Assembly (NCBI RefSeq): GCF_026262505.1
Contig: NC_067203.1
Location: forward strand, 12,288,392 to 12,352,391
Reading direction: 5' to 3'
From: Trichomonas vaginalis G3
Taxonomy: Eukaryota > Parabasalia > Trichomonadida > Trichomonadidae
DNA length: 64,000 bases
In this document: in pieces, positions 9,518-18,886 of the stretch
How positions within the stretch are numbered: position 1 is the stretch's first letter
Layout of the letters: every line of letters begins with the position of its first letter
Notes under the pieces: generated by a model
The model's database searches: none
What the model saw: only the letters and a program-made list of their open reading frames with translations
What the model was told of the DNA's origin: nothing
Made by a program: the position numbers and the translations under genes

Positions 9518-10531
9518 ATGGAATGGTGCTTTTTCGCAGAGAATACCAATGCAAAGCTCCAATTCTCTAGTACCTTAACTTTAGCTGACTGTTATTTTGA
9601 TACGTTTGTTTTTGATGGAAACGCTGCATCGTTAACAACAACAAGATGCGACACAGCTACACAAGTTATCCCTACAAACTTTCCCGTATTCCAAATCGGT
9701 TCATGTTCGATTTCATTATATTCCGGAACAATGAGTTATATTACTGATGCTCCTCCTATAACACCTGCTCAAACTATGTTTGTTACACCCCATTCGACAC
9801 CATTTTCAACAGCCCATTCTACACCTGCATCAACAATGCATTCGACTCCACATTCCACTCCTCATTCTACAGCTCATTCTACTCCACATTCCACAGCCCA
9901 CAGTACTCCAGCATCGACAGTGCATTCAACGCCGCATTCAACGCCACATTCAACAGCTCATTCTACACCACATTCTACTCCTCATTCGTCACCTTATGGC
10001 GAATTACCACGTACACCAGTCGAAACAGTTGCTCCGCCACGAACTGTTCAAGAAACACCACAAGAAACAACTAATGCTGTTGTAGTTATTATTCCAACTC
10101 CTTCTCCATCGATAGATAATGCAAATTTACTTTTTGAAACTCCTGGAGGAAAGATAAATACATTATCATGGCTAGTTGTAACAGCATTATCAGCAGCTGT
10201 TGTAGGCATCATTGTTACTGTTGTTATTTGCCTGAAAAGGAAGCCAAAGGTCGTTATACAGAAGATAGAGCCTAAATCAGATGAATCAACAATTTACGAA
10301 TATTCAGAATCAGTTCAAGAAGAAGAGGAAGCACCTGAAGAAGATGTCCTTGAAATATTCTCTCTCAACGAAGAGATAAAACCAACAAAAGAAAAACAAA
10401 GAGAAGTTTATAAAGGTGTTTATGAACATGATAATACAGATTTCGTTCTTTCTGATACCGAAGACGAAGTCGATTTAATGCAGCAGATAGATGCAATGCA
10501 AACAAAGGTATCAACTGTACTTATTTTATAA
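9518..10531 (+). CDS. Pmp-like surface protein, 3' part (stalk, membrane span, acidic cytoplasmic tail)
   Basis: A 337-aa type I membrane protein. Residues 1-75 resemble the end of a beta-helix (Pmp-like) ectodomain. Residues 84-158 are a stalk of Thr-Pro-His-Ser-type repeats likely to be O-glycosylated. Residues 214-239 form one membrane span followed by Lys-Arg-Lys, and residues 240-337 are an acidic cytoplasmic tail. Trichomonad surface proteins of this kind are several times longer and have a signal peptide, which is missing here. The frame stays open upstream of the ATG to about 9437, so this looks like the 3' end of a larger gene cut off next to the 5S-like fragment. Expression is doubtful. 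Confidence 0.7.
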   Translation: MEWCFFAENTNAKLQFSSTLTLADCYFDTFVFDGNAASLTTTRCDTATQVIPTNFPVFQIGSCSISLYSGTMSYITDAPPITPAQTMFVTPHSTPFSTAHSTPASTMHSTPHSTPHSTAHSTPHSTAHSTPASTVHSTPHSTPHSTAHSTPHSTPHSSPYGELPRTPVETVAPPRTVQETPQETTNAVVVIIPTPSPSIDNANLLFETPGGKINTLSWLVVTALSAAVVGIIVTVVICLKRKPKVVIQKIEPKSDESTIYEYSESVQEEEEAPEEDVLEIFSLNEEIKPTKEKQREVYKGVYEHDNTDFVLSDTEDEVDLMQQIDAMQTKVSTVLIL

Positions 10532-11172
10532 TTTTTTTAATTATAAACTGTTTGTATTTAGTACGCGAAAAACGCGAAACTCTAATTACCTAAATTAATT
10601 TTTCTCTCGAGTACCAGAAATAAGTAATAGGCAGTGATTTTGATAACATAAAGTTTTATAAAGTTTTTGTAATAGAATAGCATTAACTTTGATGATTTAA
10701 ATTCAGCGATGATATTGATTGAAAAAATCTTCATAAGTTGAGTATATTGTAAGCCAATACTGCGATTCTAAAGATTTTTTGTTTTGCTGATTATCACCTT
10801 GATAAATTTTCGATTTTGGTGACATTCACTGAATAATGAAAAAAATTATTATTATGAAGGGTCATTTGATAGTTGGAATTCATCAGCTATGTGCACGAAT
10901 AGGAAATCATGATAGGAATTAAACTATTCTGGTTGGGTGCTCTTAATTTCAGTTTTATATGCCCCTCTTGCCGTTCACTTCTGGAAAAATTTTTTGTCAA
11001 GTTTACGTAATTTCTCAAAATTCCAGTTTGATCATTTTTACGAAGACAGAAATTAAACTCATCATAAATTTGTTTCGTAGTAACGTGTTCTCTATTTTAT
11101 TTTTATTGAGTCAAAAATTTTTTTGAAATAATTTGTCAAAAATTTTTCAGGCAGAATTTATCTAAACAAATT
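10532..11172. other. Intergenic, AT-rich, nothing recognised
   Basis: About 640 bases of AT-rich sequence between the surface-protein gene and the 560-aa gene. I see no frame of note, no RNA gene and no clear repeat. Confidence 0.6.
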
Positions 11173-11179
11173 TCATTTT
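11173..11179 (+). promoter_or_regulatory. Candidate initiator (Inr) element
   Basis: TCATTTT lies 15 bp before the ATG at 11188. The trichomonad initiator has the form TCA-pyrimidine-A/T and usually sits within about 20 bases of the start codon, so the position and sequence both fit. Confidence 0.5.
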
Positions 11180-11187
11180 ACATTTAG

Positions 11188-12870
11188 ATGTACAATATTC
11201 CTTATGACGAATTCGCTAAAACACTTGACTTTCATATCCCAGAACAAGTTAGATTATTATCAAAAGACTTAGCTATAAAATTGTTTCATGAATTCACGAA
11301 CTATGAAAGCTCAAGCGAAGTTATTGACGGGTCTTCAATAACATTAGATAAGATACCAATATTTGCAGTATATCACAATCTGAATCAGTATAAATGTTTG
11401 CCCTATTATACACATCTCTATCCATCATGGTATTGCATTCTGAAACGTAATGATCTCGAGAGTAGAGATTGGATCAAGCATATTGAAGACTTTAAGATCA
11501 TGATTCAAAATGGATTTAGAGCTGATAAAACCTTTCATGCATCTCAAATCAACGAATTTATTAAGTTCTTAGAAGGATACAAGGATAAGTTCAATGATGT
11601 AGTTGTATTTCTCGAAAATATTGAAAATAATGATCAAACCAACTTAGGAACTTCAAAATTGAAGTGTTTAATCAAGAAGAGAGCTGGAATTATGCCAAAT
11701 ACATCATGTTGCTTTGGCCAGAACTACATTTCAATGCTTGCACAGTTCCTTTTAGAAGAAATTAAAGTTGATAAGAAAGAATCCTCAGTAGTAACACAAG
11801 TTGATGGCGTAACAATGATAAATGTCAAGAATTGTTACAAAGGAACCGAGATACAGTATCTATTGACATCAATTTGCTATTCATTACTGTTATACAAACC
11901 AGTTTTGGCCCAATTTCTCTATGATTTCCTTTGCTTTTGTATAGGAGCACAGTATGAAGAGAATTATAGAGTAAGAGCTCTTGGAAATTTACTTAATAGA
12001 GAAAGATCAGAAGGAACAATCTTATTCTACGAATTGTTCAATGACAAATACAATACAGAAGACATTTTTATGGATTCCAAGGCATTAATGACAGATTTTT
12101 TGGACTATCTCAAAGAAACACAACCAAACTTCATTACTTCATCAGTTGGAGATGTAACTTACACAGGAATGATCAACAACAAGTTGTTTATGGCATCACA
12201 GTACATTAATATCCCTTATGTTTATGAACCTGATTATGATAGTTACAGATCAATAGTTAAGAAGCAATTAGAAGAGTATACAAATTCTAGAAACAAAATT
12301 GAAAAGGAATTAGAACGTCTATTTTACGAAAGAAAAGAAATTCACAATTTAATTGTATCAAAACTTGATAAGAAACCACTTAGTTTGTATTTTAACATAA
12401 AACAACAACCAGGTCACTACATGAAATTATGCAAATCCGATGAATTGTTGATCCAAGAAAATAATTTTGTTGATCAAGAGATATCTCAACAGATTGAGAA
12501 GAATTATAAAGAGTTTACACGGTTAATGGATGAATACAACAATATATCAGATGTTGAACTCGATAAACTCATGAATCAAATTGAGATTCCTCCAGAAAAC
12601 GTCACCAGCAAGATGGCATTCCTTAACTCACACAAGATAGAATATTTACCTATCTTCAGATGTGGATTTGTCCATATTGGAAACAGTCAAATTCTTTTAG
12701 ATAATAACAACCAAAAAACTCTCATGATATGTGACTACAAATATGGACCTACTTCGACACATACATATGTTAAGGCCGCATTCAAGAATTTTGAAAACAA
12801 TCATCTGAAATTCCCTATGGTTGTTACAAGGATGCGTAGTATAGATAGTGTTGTAGAATTTACCGAATAA
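11188..12870 (+). CDS. Unknown 560-aa protein, possibly divergent ubiquitin-hydrolase-like
   Basis: A complete frame with an initiator-like element before the ATG. It is soluble, with no signal peptide or membrane span. Residues 168-190 (Asn-Thr-Ser-Cys-Cys-Phe-Gly-Gln-Asn) faintly recall the cysteine box of ubiquitin-specific proteases. Residues about 360-405 and 430-470 are helical and charged, probably coiled coil. The region around 500-540 has a His/Tyr-rich stretch where such enzymes carry their histidine box. The resemblance is weak and I would leave it as a hypothetical protein unless a profile search supports it. The neighbours give no functional hint. Confidence 0.75.
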   Translation: MYNIPYDEFAKTLDFHIPEQVRLLSKDLAIKLFHEFTNYESSSEVIDGSSITLDKIPIFAVYHNLNQYKCLPYYTHLYPSWYCILKRNDLESRDWIKHIEDFKIMIQNGFRADKTFHASQINEFIKFLEGYKDKFNDVVVFLENIENNDQTNLGTSKLKCLIKKRAGIMPNTSCCFGQNYISMLAQFLLEEIKVDKKESSVVTQVDGVTMINVKNCYKGTEIQYLLTSICYSLLLYKPVLAQFLYDFLCFCIGAQYEENYRVRALGNLLNRERSEGTILFYELFNDKYNTEDIFMDSKALMTDFLDYLKETQPNFITSSVGDVTYTGMINNKLFMASQYINIPYVYEPDYDSYRSIVKKQLEEYTNSRNKIEKELERLFYERKEIHNLIVSKLDKKPLSLYFNIKQQPGHYMKLCKSDELLIQENNFVDQEISQQIEKNYKEFTRLMDEYNNISDVELDKLMNQIEIPPENVTSKMAFLNSHKIEYLPIFRCGFVHIGNSQILLDNNNQKTLMICDYKYGPTSTHTYVKAAFKNFENNHLKFPMVVTRMRSIDSVVEFTE

Positions 12871-13027
12871 ATATATTGTTTTAATAATTCTTATATATTA
12901 TGTTTTGAAACACACAATTTTTCTGATTAATCAAAGTTATCTACTTAGAATTTGCTTGTGTTGCTTAATGAATTCCTTAATTAATTATATGTGTATATAA
13001 AATGAATGAATATTATTACAATATCTT

Positions 13028-15511
13028 TTATAAATACATTAGAATAAATACAGCAGTGCTTTGTAAGAATGTAAATGTATATATGCCTTGCATCTTGCAT
13101 GTGAGCTCGTAGTTTGAACAAACTTCAATAAAAGAGATCGAAGGTATGTCTTTTTCAATAAACATGTTTCTCTTGTTCTTCATACATTGAACACTCCCGC
13201 ACTTGCGAAGTTTCGGACATCCATCGAATGCATGATCACCAATCGTTGTGAGGCTCGACGATGACACGTATAGGAATGAGAGGCTGACGCAGTTAGTGAG
13301 CGACATGAAACCGATAGTTGTGAGAGTGTCGCCGTTGCATATAACACGGATGAGATTTCGGCTTCCCATGAATGCATATTGACCAATTGTTTTCATCGTT
13401 GAAGGAACAATGAAAGTCGTGATCTTGCTTGATGGGATGAAAACGATGAGATTAGATTCATCAGCATCCATGAGTGCGCCGTTCCTGAACGTGTGTGAAG
13501 CACTGTTGCAGATGATGCTCTCAAGAAGATCACAGTCTGCAAATGCGCCTCCAAAAACTTCTCTGAGAACACTTCCTTGACTGAGTGTGACAGAGCTCAG
13601 AGAAGAACATCCTTGGAATGCGAAAGAGTTGATCGTTGTAGTTGTACTCGGGATTGTGAAAGATTCGAGTTTTGTGCATCCCTTGAAGCATGTGCTAGAT
13701 AGTGTGACGATGCCTTCATGAAGAGTGAGACTGACAAGATTTGTGCAGTTATGGAAACATCCATCTGGAATGTTGTTTGAACAGATAGAAACACGAGAAA
13801 CTGAACTAGACTCAAATGAGTTCAATAGTAGTTCTGACAGACAATTAGAAGATTCAAATGTAGTGAGTCCACTAAAACTGAATGAATATCTTCCGATCTT
13901 CGATACTTGCGTATCACGAATTCCGATATCACCAATCGAAACGCAGTTATAGAATGAATAACTTCCAATAGATGTTATCGAAGAAAGGAGAACGATGTCA
14001 GTAAGTTTTGTACAATCACGGAAGCAGTCATCAGGAATCGATTTGATTGATGTCCCACTGAATGATGCAGTTGTCAAGAGCGAACATGACATGAAGCATC
14101 CATTACCGAGTGTTTGAAGACTCGATGGGAAGTATATCTCAACAATTTTTGATTGACTAAATGCTGTCTCGTTGATGCTGATAACACTACTACCTGCAAA
14201 TGTGACTTTCTTGAGATCTTTCTTCCAGAATGTGTTCTTTCCGATTGAAACACATTCGATTGGAATTGTCAAAGCAGTATTAATGTCTGTTCCAAAACTC
14301 TCTGTGAGGAAACTCTTGTTATTCGAGAATAGCATATGATTCACATACAAAAAATTATCATTACTATCTGTATCAATTTCAAGATTGCAGCTTTTAAACA
14401 CGGACTGTCCTATTTCTCTCAAAGCTGGCGGAAAAACCAACTTTTTCAAACTAATACATGATTGAAAAGCATAATCGTCAATGATTTCTAGTTTGGATGG
14501 AAATGTTATATTATCAAGTGCATAACAACCATTAAATGCATATGATTCGATTGATTTAATGCTTTCAGAAAGGTTAACTGATTTTAATAAGCGACAGGTA
14601 GAAAAGAAGCTTAATGGTACTCTAGTAATTCCAGATGAAAATTCAAAATTAACAATATTAGTATCGCCAAAGCAGAAATTATTCATTTCAATTGAATGAT
14701 TAGGAAAAATAATATTTGTTATTGGAACTCCTCTAAAGCATTGACCAAATAATTTAGTAACAAATGATGGAACTGTATATTCACCACTAAAATATGCAGA
14801 AACAATATAAATTGTCGCATTGTTGTCTTTATATATTGTTTTGCCGTCAGTTTTAAGAACTTGATTTCGAGGATCAATTATTATGTTTTCTAATTTACAA
14901 TATAAAAACGGTGAAGTATCCATTGATGTCAAATATTGAGGAATGAAAATACTTTTAATCATGGAACCAGAAAAAGCTGCCGAGATAATTTGCCTAAGCA
15001 TGGAATCTTCAGAAATAATAATTTCAGATAGTGCATTTCCAAATGTAGCATCATCAATATTTGTGCTGCCGTAAATAATTTCAACAGTATTAGGAAGAGT
15101 TAGTGTAAAAAGATTGGTGTTTTTATAAAATACACCTGCTTCAATCCGAGTGATTCTTGGAGGCATTTTGATCGATATAAGTTTGGAACATCTCGAGAAT
15201 AAGGAATTGTTCAGACTTTTTAGTTCTGTACATTGTTCCATGTCAACAGTCTCAAGAGAAGAACTGGAAAAACAGAACTTGCAAATTGATCTGACTTTGC
15301 TTGAAATATCAAATCGGATCGATGTGAGTTTAGAACGACATTCTTTGAAAGGACTCTCATCAAGTGTGTTGCCACCTGAGATCTCAACAACTGAACTTCT
15401 GATAACATACTCACCACTTAAAGATGGAGGTGCATGGATTAATCGATCGAAATTATCAGAGAATGTAACACCTCGAACATCTCCTGCAACACATAATAGA
15501 AAATAAATCAA
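13028..15511 (-). CDS. BspA-like leucine-rich-repeat surface protein
   Basis: About 827 residues of Treponema-type (LRR_5) leucine-rich repeats of roughly 23 residues, with the pattern Ile-x-x-x-Ala-Phe-x-x-Cys-x-x-Leu-x-x-Ile running from about residue 40 to 760. BspA-like proteins form a large trichomonad family of secreted or surface proteins thought to mediate adhesion. A short hydrophobic signal-like stretch (Leu-Ile-Tyr-Phe-Leu-Leu-Cys-Val-Ala) opens the frame, but the codon at 15511 is TTG; there is no ATG before an upstream in-frame stop, and the first internal Met is near residue 92. The C-terminus has a short hydrophobic patch rather than a clear membrane span. It may be a gene that recently lost its start. 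A related decayed fragment lies 0.9 kb upstream. Confidence 0.8.
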   Translation of the reverse strand: MIYFLLCVAGDVRGVTFSDNFDRLIHAPPSLSGEYVIRSSVVEISGGNTLDESPFKECRSKLTSIRFDISSKVRSICKFCFSSSSLETVDMEQCTELKSLNNSLFSRCSKLISIKMPPRITRIEAGVFYKNTNLFTLTLPNTVEIIYGSTNIDDATFGNALSEIIISEDSMLRQIISAAFSGSMIKSIFIPQYLTSMDTSPFLYCKLENIIIDPRNQVLKTDGKTIYKDNNATIYIVSAYFSGEYTVPSFVTKLFGQCFRGVPITNIIFPNHSIEMNNFCFGDTNIVNFEFSSGITRVPLSFFSTCRLLKSVNLSESIKSIESYAFNGCYALDNITFPSKLEIIDDYAFQSCISLKKLVFPPALREIGQSVFKSCNLEIDTDSNDNFLYVNHMLFSNNKSFLTESFGTDINTALTIPIECVSIGKNTFWKKDLKKVTFAGSSVISINETAFSQSKIVEIYFPSSLQTLGNGCFMSCSLLTTASFSGTSIKSIPDDCFRDCTKLTDIVLLSSITSIGSYSFYNCVSIGDIGIRDTQVSKIGRYSFSFSGLTTFESSNCLSELLLNSFESSSVSRVSICSNNIPDGCFHNCTNLVSLTLHEGIVTLSSTCFKGCTKLESFTIPSTTTTINSFAFQGCSSLSSVTLSQGSVLREVFGGAFADCDLLESIICNSASHTFRNGALMDADESNLIVFIPSSKITTFIVPSTMKTIGQYAFMGSRNLIRVICNGDTLTTIGFMSLTNCVSLSFLYVSSSSLTTIGDHAFDGCPKLRKCGSVQCMKNKRNMFIEKDIPSISFIEVCSNYELTCKMQGIYTFTFLQSTAVFILMYL

Positions 15512-15921
15512 TGATAATATGCTTTAATGATTAATTATATAATTGGATAAGCATAAACATCAATTAATACTTTCGCAAGTTCTTATAATTTGATCTTTTT
15601 TGACATAAGTTATCGTTTTTTCATTCAAAAAAATGTCATGTTTTCTTGAATTTTCAATTCTTATCGTACTAATCGATTATATCATTTTATGCAGTCAGTA
15701 CTCATTTGTATTTAGTAGTATCGAGAATTTTAATCAAATATATTCAAATTTATCAAAGATGATGGTAATATTTAAAAATTAGTCATATTTTGCATAATTC
15801 TAAGTAGATTTTGTAAAAAATCAAGAAAGAAAAATTTTAACGTGCTTTATTTTTCTTTTTTATAATAATACATATTATTATATAATTAACATATTCATAA
15901 TGTTTCACCCTTTCAAAAATA
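15512..15921. other. Intergenic, AT-rich, nothing recognised
   Basis: About 400 bases of A/T-rich sequence with homopolymer runs between the BspA-like gene and the 37-bp repeat. It contains no convincing frame or RNA. Confidence 0.6.
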
Positions 15922-15958
15922 TAATCCTCCTCCTCTCAAATAAACGTACATACGGGTG
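15922..15958. repeat. 37-bp direct repeat, left copy
   Basis: Identical to 16303-16339. It begins TAATCCTCCTCCTCTC and ends CATACGGGTG. The two copies bracket 344 bp of AT-rich sequence. The arrangement resembles a small element with direct terminal repeats or a tandem duplication remnant. Confidence 0.85.
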
Positions 15959-16302
15959 GCCTCTTTTTTCAAAAAATTAAAATTTGAAATTTTGGGCTCA
16001 AATATTAGAGATTTTTCAACCTTCAACGATATATGTTGTCTATATCAGACCTCCTTTCTTTATGATACTTAACATTGTTCCTAAATCTTAGCCGTTAAGG
16101 CTGTTCTGAAAATATTTTTTTTTCGAAAAAATTCGAAAAAAATTCTTAAAATTCAAAAATCCCTTAATTCCTGAGGATTTTGGAAAAAAGTTTTTACATG
16201 AACATGTGTATATTATATGAAGTATATTGATAAGGTAAAAATCAAATTTTATTGCATATTCATCGAGAAAATAAACTAACGAATCCCTCAAAATTGAGAG
16301 GG
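15959..16302. other. AT-rich segment between two 37-bp direct repeats
   Basis: 344 bp with a minus-strand frame of 84 codons that also crosses the right repeat. The frame has low complexity and no family, so I take it as chance. The segment may be the body of a small non-autonomous element. Confidence 0.4.
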
Positions 16303-16339
16303 TAATCCTCCTCCTCTCAAATAAACGTACATACGGGTG
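16303..16339. repeat. 37-bp direct repeat, right copy
   Basis: Exact second copy of 15922-15958, followed by CACCC. With the preceding GGGTG this makes a small palindrome (GGGTGCACCC) at the right edge. Confidence 0.85.
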
Positions 16340-16379
16340 CACCCTTAAATTTTGACATATTTGAAAAGCATAACCCCCG

Positions 16380-16850
16380 ATGCTTTCAAGTTTAGATGGT
16401 AATATTTAATTGCTAAGTTGTAAACATGAATTAAATGCATATGATTCTATTGACATAATGTTATCTGAAAGATTAACTGATTTTAATAAGTGGCAATCAG
16501 AATAGAAGCTTGATGGCACTCTAGTGATTCCAGGTGGGATTTCAATTTATTCAATTCATAGGAACTCCTCTAAAGTATGCTCCAAATAATTTATTAACAA
16601 ATGATGGTACTGTATATTCACCACTAAAATATGCAGAAACAATATAAATTGTCGCATTGTTGTCTTTATATATTGTTTTGCCGTCAGTTTTAAGAACTTG
16701 ATATTTTCTTATTTACAATATAAAAATGGTGAAGAATCCATTGATGTCAAATGCTGAGGAATGAAAATACTTTTAATCTTTGAACCATAAAATGCAGATG
16801 AAATAATTTCCTTTAACATTGAATCTTCATGAATAATCTCTTTGGTGTAT
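16380..16850 (-). pseudogene. BspA-like gene fragment
   Basis: A decayed relative of the BspA-like gene on the same strand, matching about 14490-15030 with internal deletions. Most of it has diverged, yet 93 bases (16610-16702) are identical to 14773-14865. Decay plus one perfect block suggests a duplicated fragment with a recent gene-conversion patch. There is no usable open frame. Confidence 0.75.
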
Positions 16851-16937
16851 CAAAATTCATTTTTTTTTTGAATTGAAATAAAAAGTTGACAAAATTTTCA
16901 ATGAATATTCAAAAATCATTAAATTTCCAAAACTTCG

Positions 16938-17846
16938 ATGGGTTTTCTTTTATACTATTTGAATGTTTTAGCAATTGTACTTCTCCTAGCTGCTATATTT
17001 AGAAAGGTAGTTATCATTTTCTTTCCCAGATCAGAGAGATTCTTTAATATGTTATGCAATACAAATAATGAAGAATACATTAATTCATTCCTTTCTCAAC
17101 AGCCAATAATTTCTTATTTTGAAATAGAACGAGATCAAAGTAATGAAGAAGAGGTAAAAAGGAGATACAATTTTAGTTACGGATCATGGGAATTGCAACC
17201 TTTAAATCTTTCATACAATCAAAATGAAATAGCCATATATCTATTGAAACAAAAATACGTATTAAATAATGATGCCAATGAACATTTCCAAAATTCGGTT
17301 CAAGAGTTAAATCAGGAAATACAATACAGAAGACTTAATTTTTAATGTGAGCTTGTATATGATAGCCCTGATACACGTTTGGTTTGCATTAACAAAAAAA
17401 ATTCAAATTTTTTCAAATTTATTACTGGGAAAAAAGGTCAATATTTATATATATTCCTTTTCATAATTGGATTACATTGGCTTTATGAAAAGTTAATTTT
17501 TAAACTAGCTGATAAATATATGGAAATTCCGATTAAAAAAACTATCTCATTAGATGAAGAAGAGTTTGAATTTAAATACGACCGAAATGAACCTGGAATA
17601 GATGAACTACAACGTAGACCGAAAAATGAAAACTTTAGTATCATACTTGACAAGTATTTGAAAAAAGTATTTCAATTCATTGCTATTCAAGGCATTAATA
17701 ATGCATTGAGTTATGTATATAATATTTTTCCAAAATATCCTGATCTTATATTATTTTTTATTATTATTATCTTTCAGATGTTTGTGAGCCTATACCCTTT
17801 TTTCTCAGAATGTTTCCCACTCCCAATATTAGTAGCTAGATTATAA
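16938..17846 (+). pseudogene. Membrane protein gene interrupted by one in-frame stop
   Basis: Two frames share the same phase: 16938-17345 (135 codons) and its continuation to 17846, separated only by the TAA at 17343-17345. The continuation has no ATG near its start, so one gene with a stop is more likely than two genes. The N-terminal half has a membrane span at residues 5-30. The second half has hydrophobic spans near 17445-17480 and 17740-17800, with an acidic stretch and a helical segment between. No family is recognised. It is either a recent pseudogene or a gene with a short functional first product. Confidence 0.55.
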
Positions 17847-18858
17847 ATATTGTTCGCATCTCTTTTATCGTTTTTTTGATGATGCACAATATTCGCTTAC
17901 CTAATTAAGAATTCTTTTAATGCCGAACAGCATTTGAATCAAAAATAATCGTATGTCTGAGAATGATGCACGTTAAGTATAAAGTGCAACCTAACTATGG
18001 ATCTGATATCTACATCAGGTAACAATTCTAAAAATCATAAAGAGAAAGCTTAGATCACATTTTTTTGTGAGTGAGGTCACTTTGTTCTCTTGAATTTCCG
18101 GCACTTTTTTGGTACCTTCTAAAAAAGTATCAATATAACTGCCTACTTAACCATTTTCAACATTTTTTTGATGGTCATAGATGGAAAACATATTGGATTT
18201 TATGATGATGTACTTTTTATGAAATTTTAGGATATGAGATAAATTATCAATTCGATCATATCATCAAGTTTTTGTTTTTATATAAAAAATATATATTGTT
18301 ATCATATATACATTCAAAAACATTAAGGATGCACTTACGCCCATCTGACTTTAATTTAAATTTCTGACAATTGTCATGAAGAGTCGTTGAAAATCAACCC
18401 TAAACAATAGAATTGAAGGCCGTATCATACTGGCTTAAAGTGACCCTTTTTTTCGTACTATATCTCAAATTTTGATTTCTTTTTCGTCTTTTTTTATGTG
18501 ATTGGTCAACATAAGGTGGGATTGAACATATGATCAGAACTCGTTCTTGTGATGATCATATTATGCAATGGGCATATTAGTAAAGTTATAAAAAAATCAA
18601 TATTAAGTATTTAACCATAGATTGATTTTTATACTTATAACTCTGATGTATGTATTCCATTAGGAATAATTAGCGCCCTTCGGACGCCAATTTTTGCCAG
18701 AAACTTTATGAGAGTTGCCAAAATGACTCCAGAATTGTCCAATCTGCATCCTTTGACCATTTAAACCTTTAGCCTTATGTATTGGAATGACCAATTTAGA
18801 TAAGGAGAAATGTATAAAAAAAAGTCATCGTAGGGTTAAAAAGTGACTTGCCTAATAT
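17847..18858. other. Intergenic, AT-rich, nothing recognised
   Basis: About 1 kb without a credible frame. A short GC-richer patch (AGCGCCCTTCGGACGCC, about 18672-18688) stands out, and an AAAAAGTGAC motif occurs near 18838. I find no tRNA or rRNA. Confidence 0.6.
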
Positions 18859-18868
18859 AAAAGTGACA
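18859..18868 (+). promoter_or_regulatory. AAAAGTGACA motif upstream of the exportin-like gene
   Basis: The decamer lies 18 bp before the ATG at 18887. The same motif precedes genes in the Maverick elements, so it may be a general start-proximal promoter motif. That is inferred from position only. Confidence 0.35.
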
Positions 18869-18886
18869 AATAAATTTTTTTAAACA

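Noticed and set aside
13180-15506. Additional frames of 65-118 codons overlapping the BspA-like gene
   Set aside because: They are shadows of the repeat-rich gene in other frames.
16088-16342. An 84-codon minus-strand frame over the right 37-bp repeat
   Set aside because: AT-rich low-complexity frame, partly made of the repeat itself.
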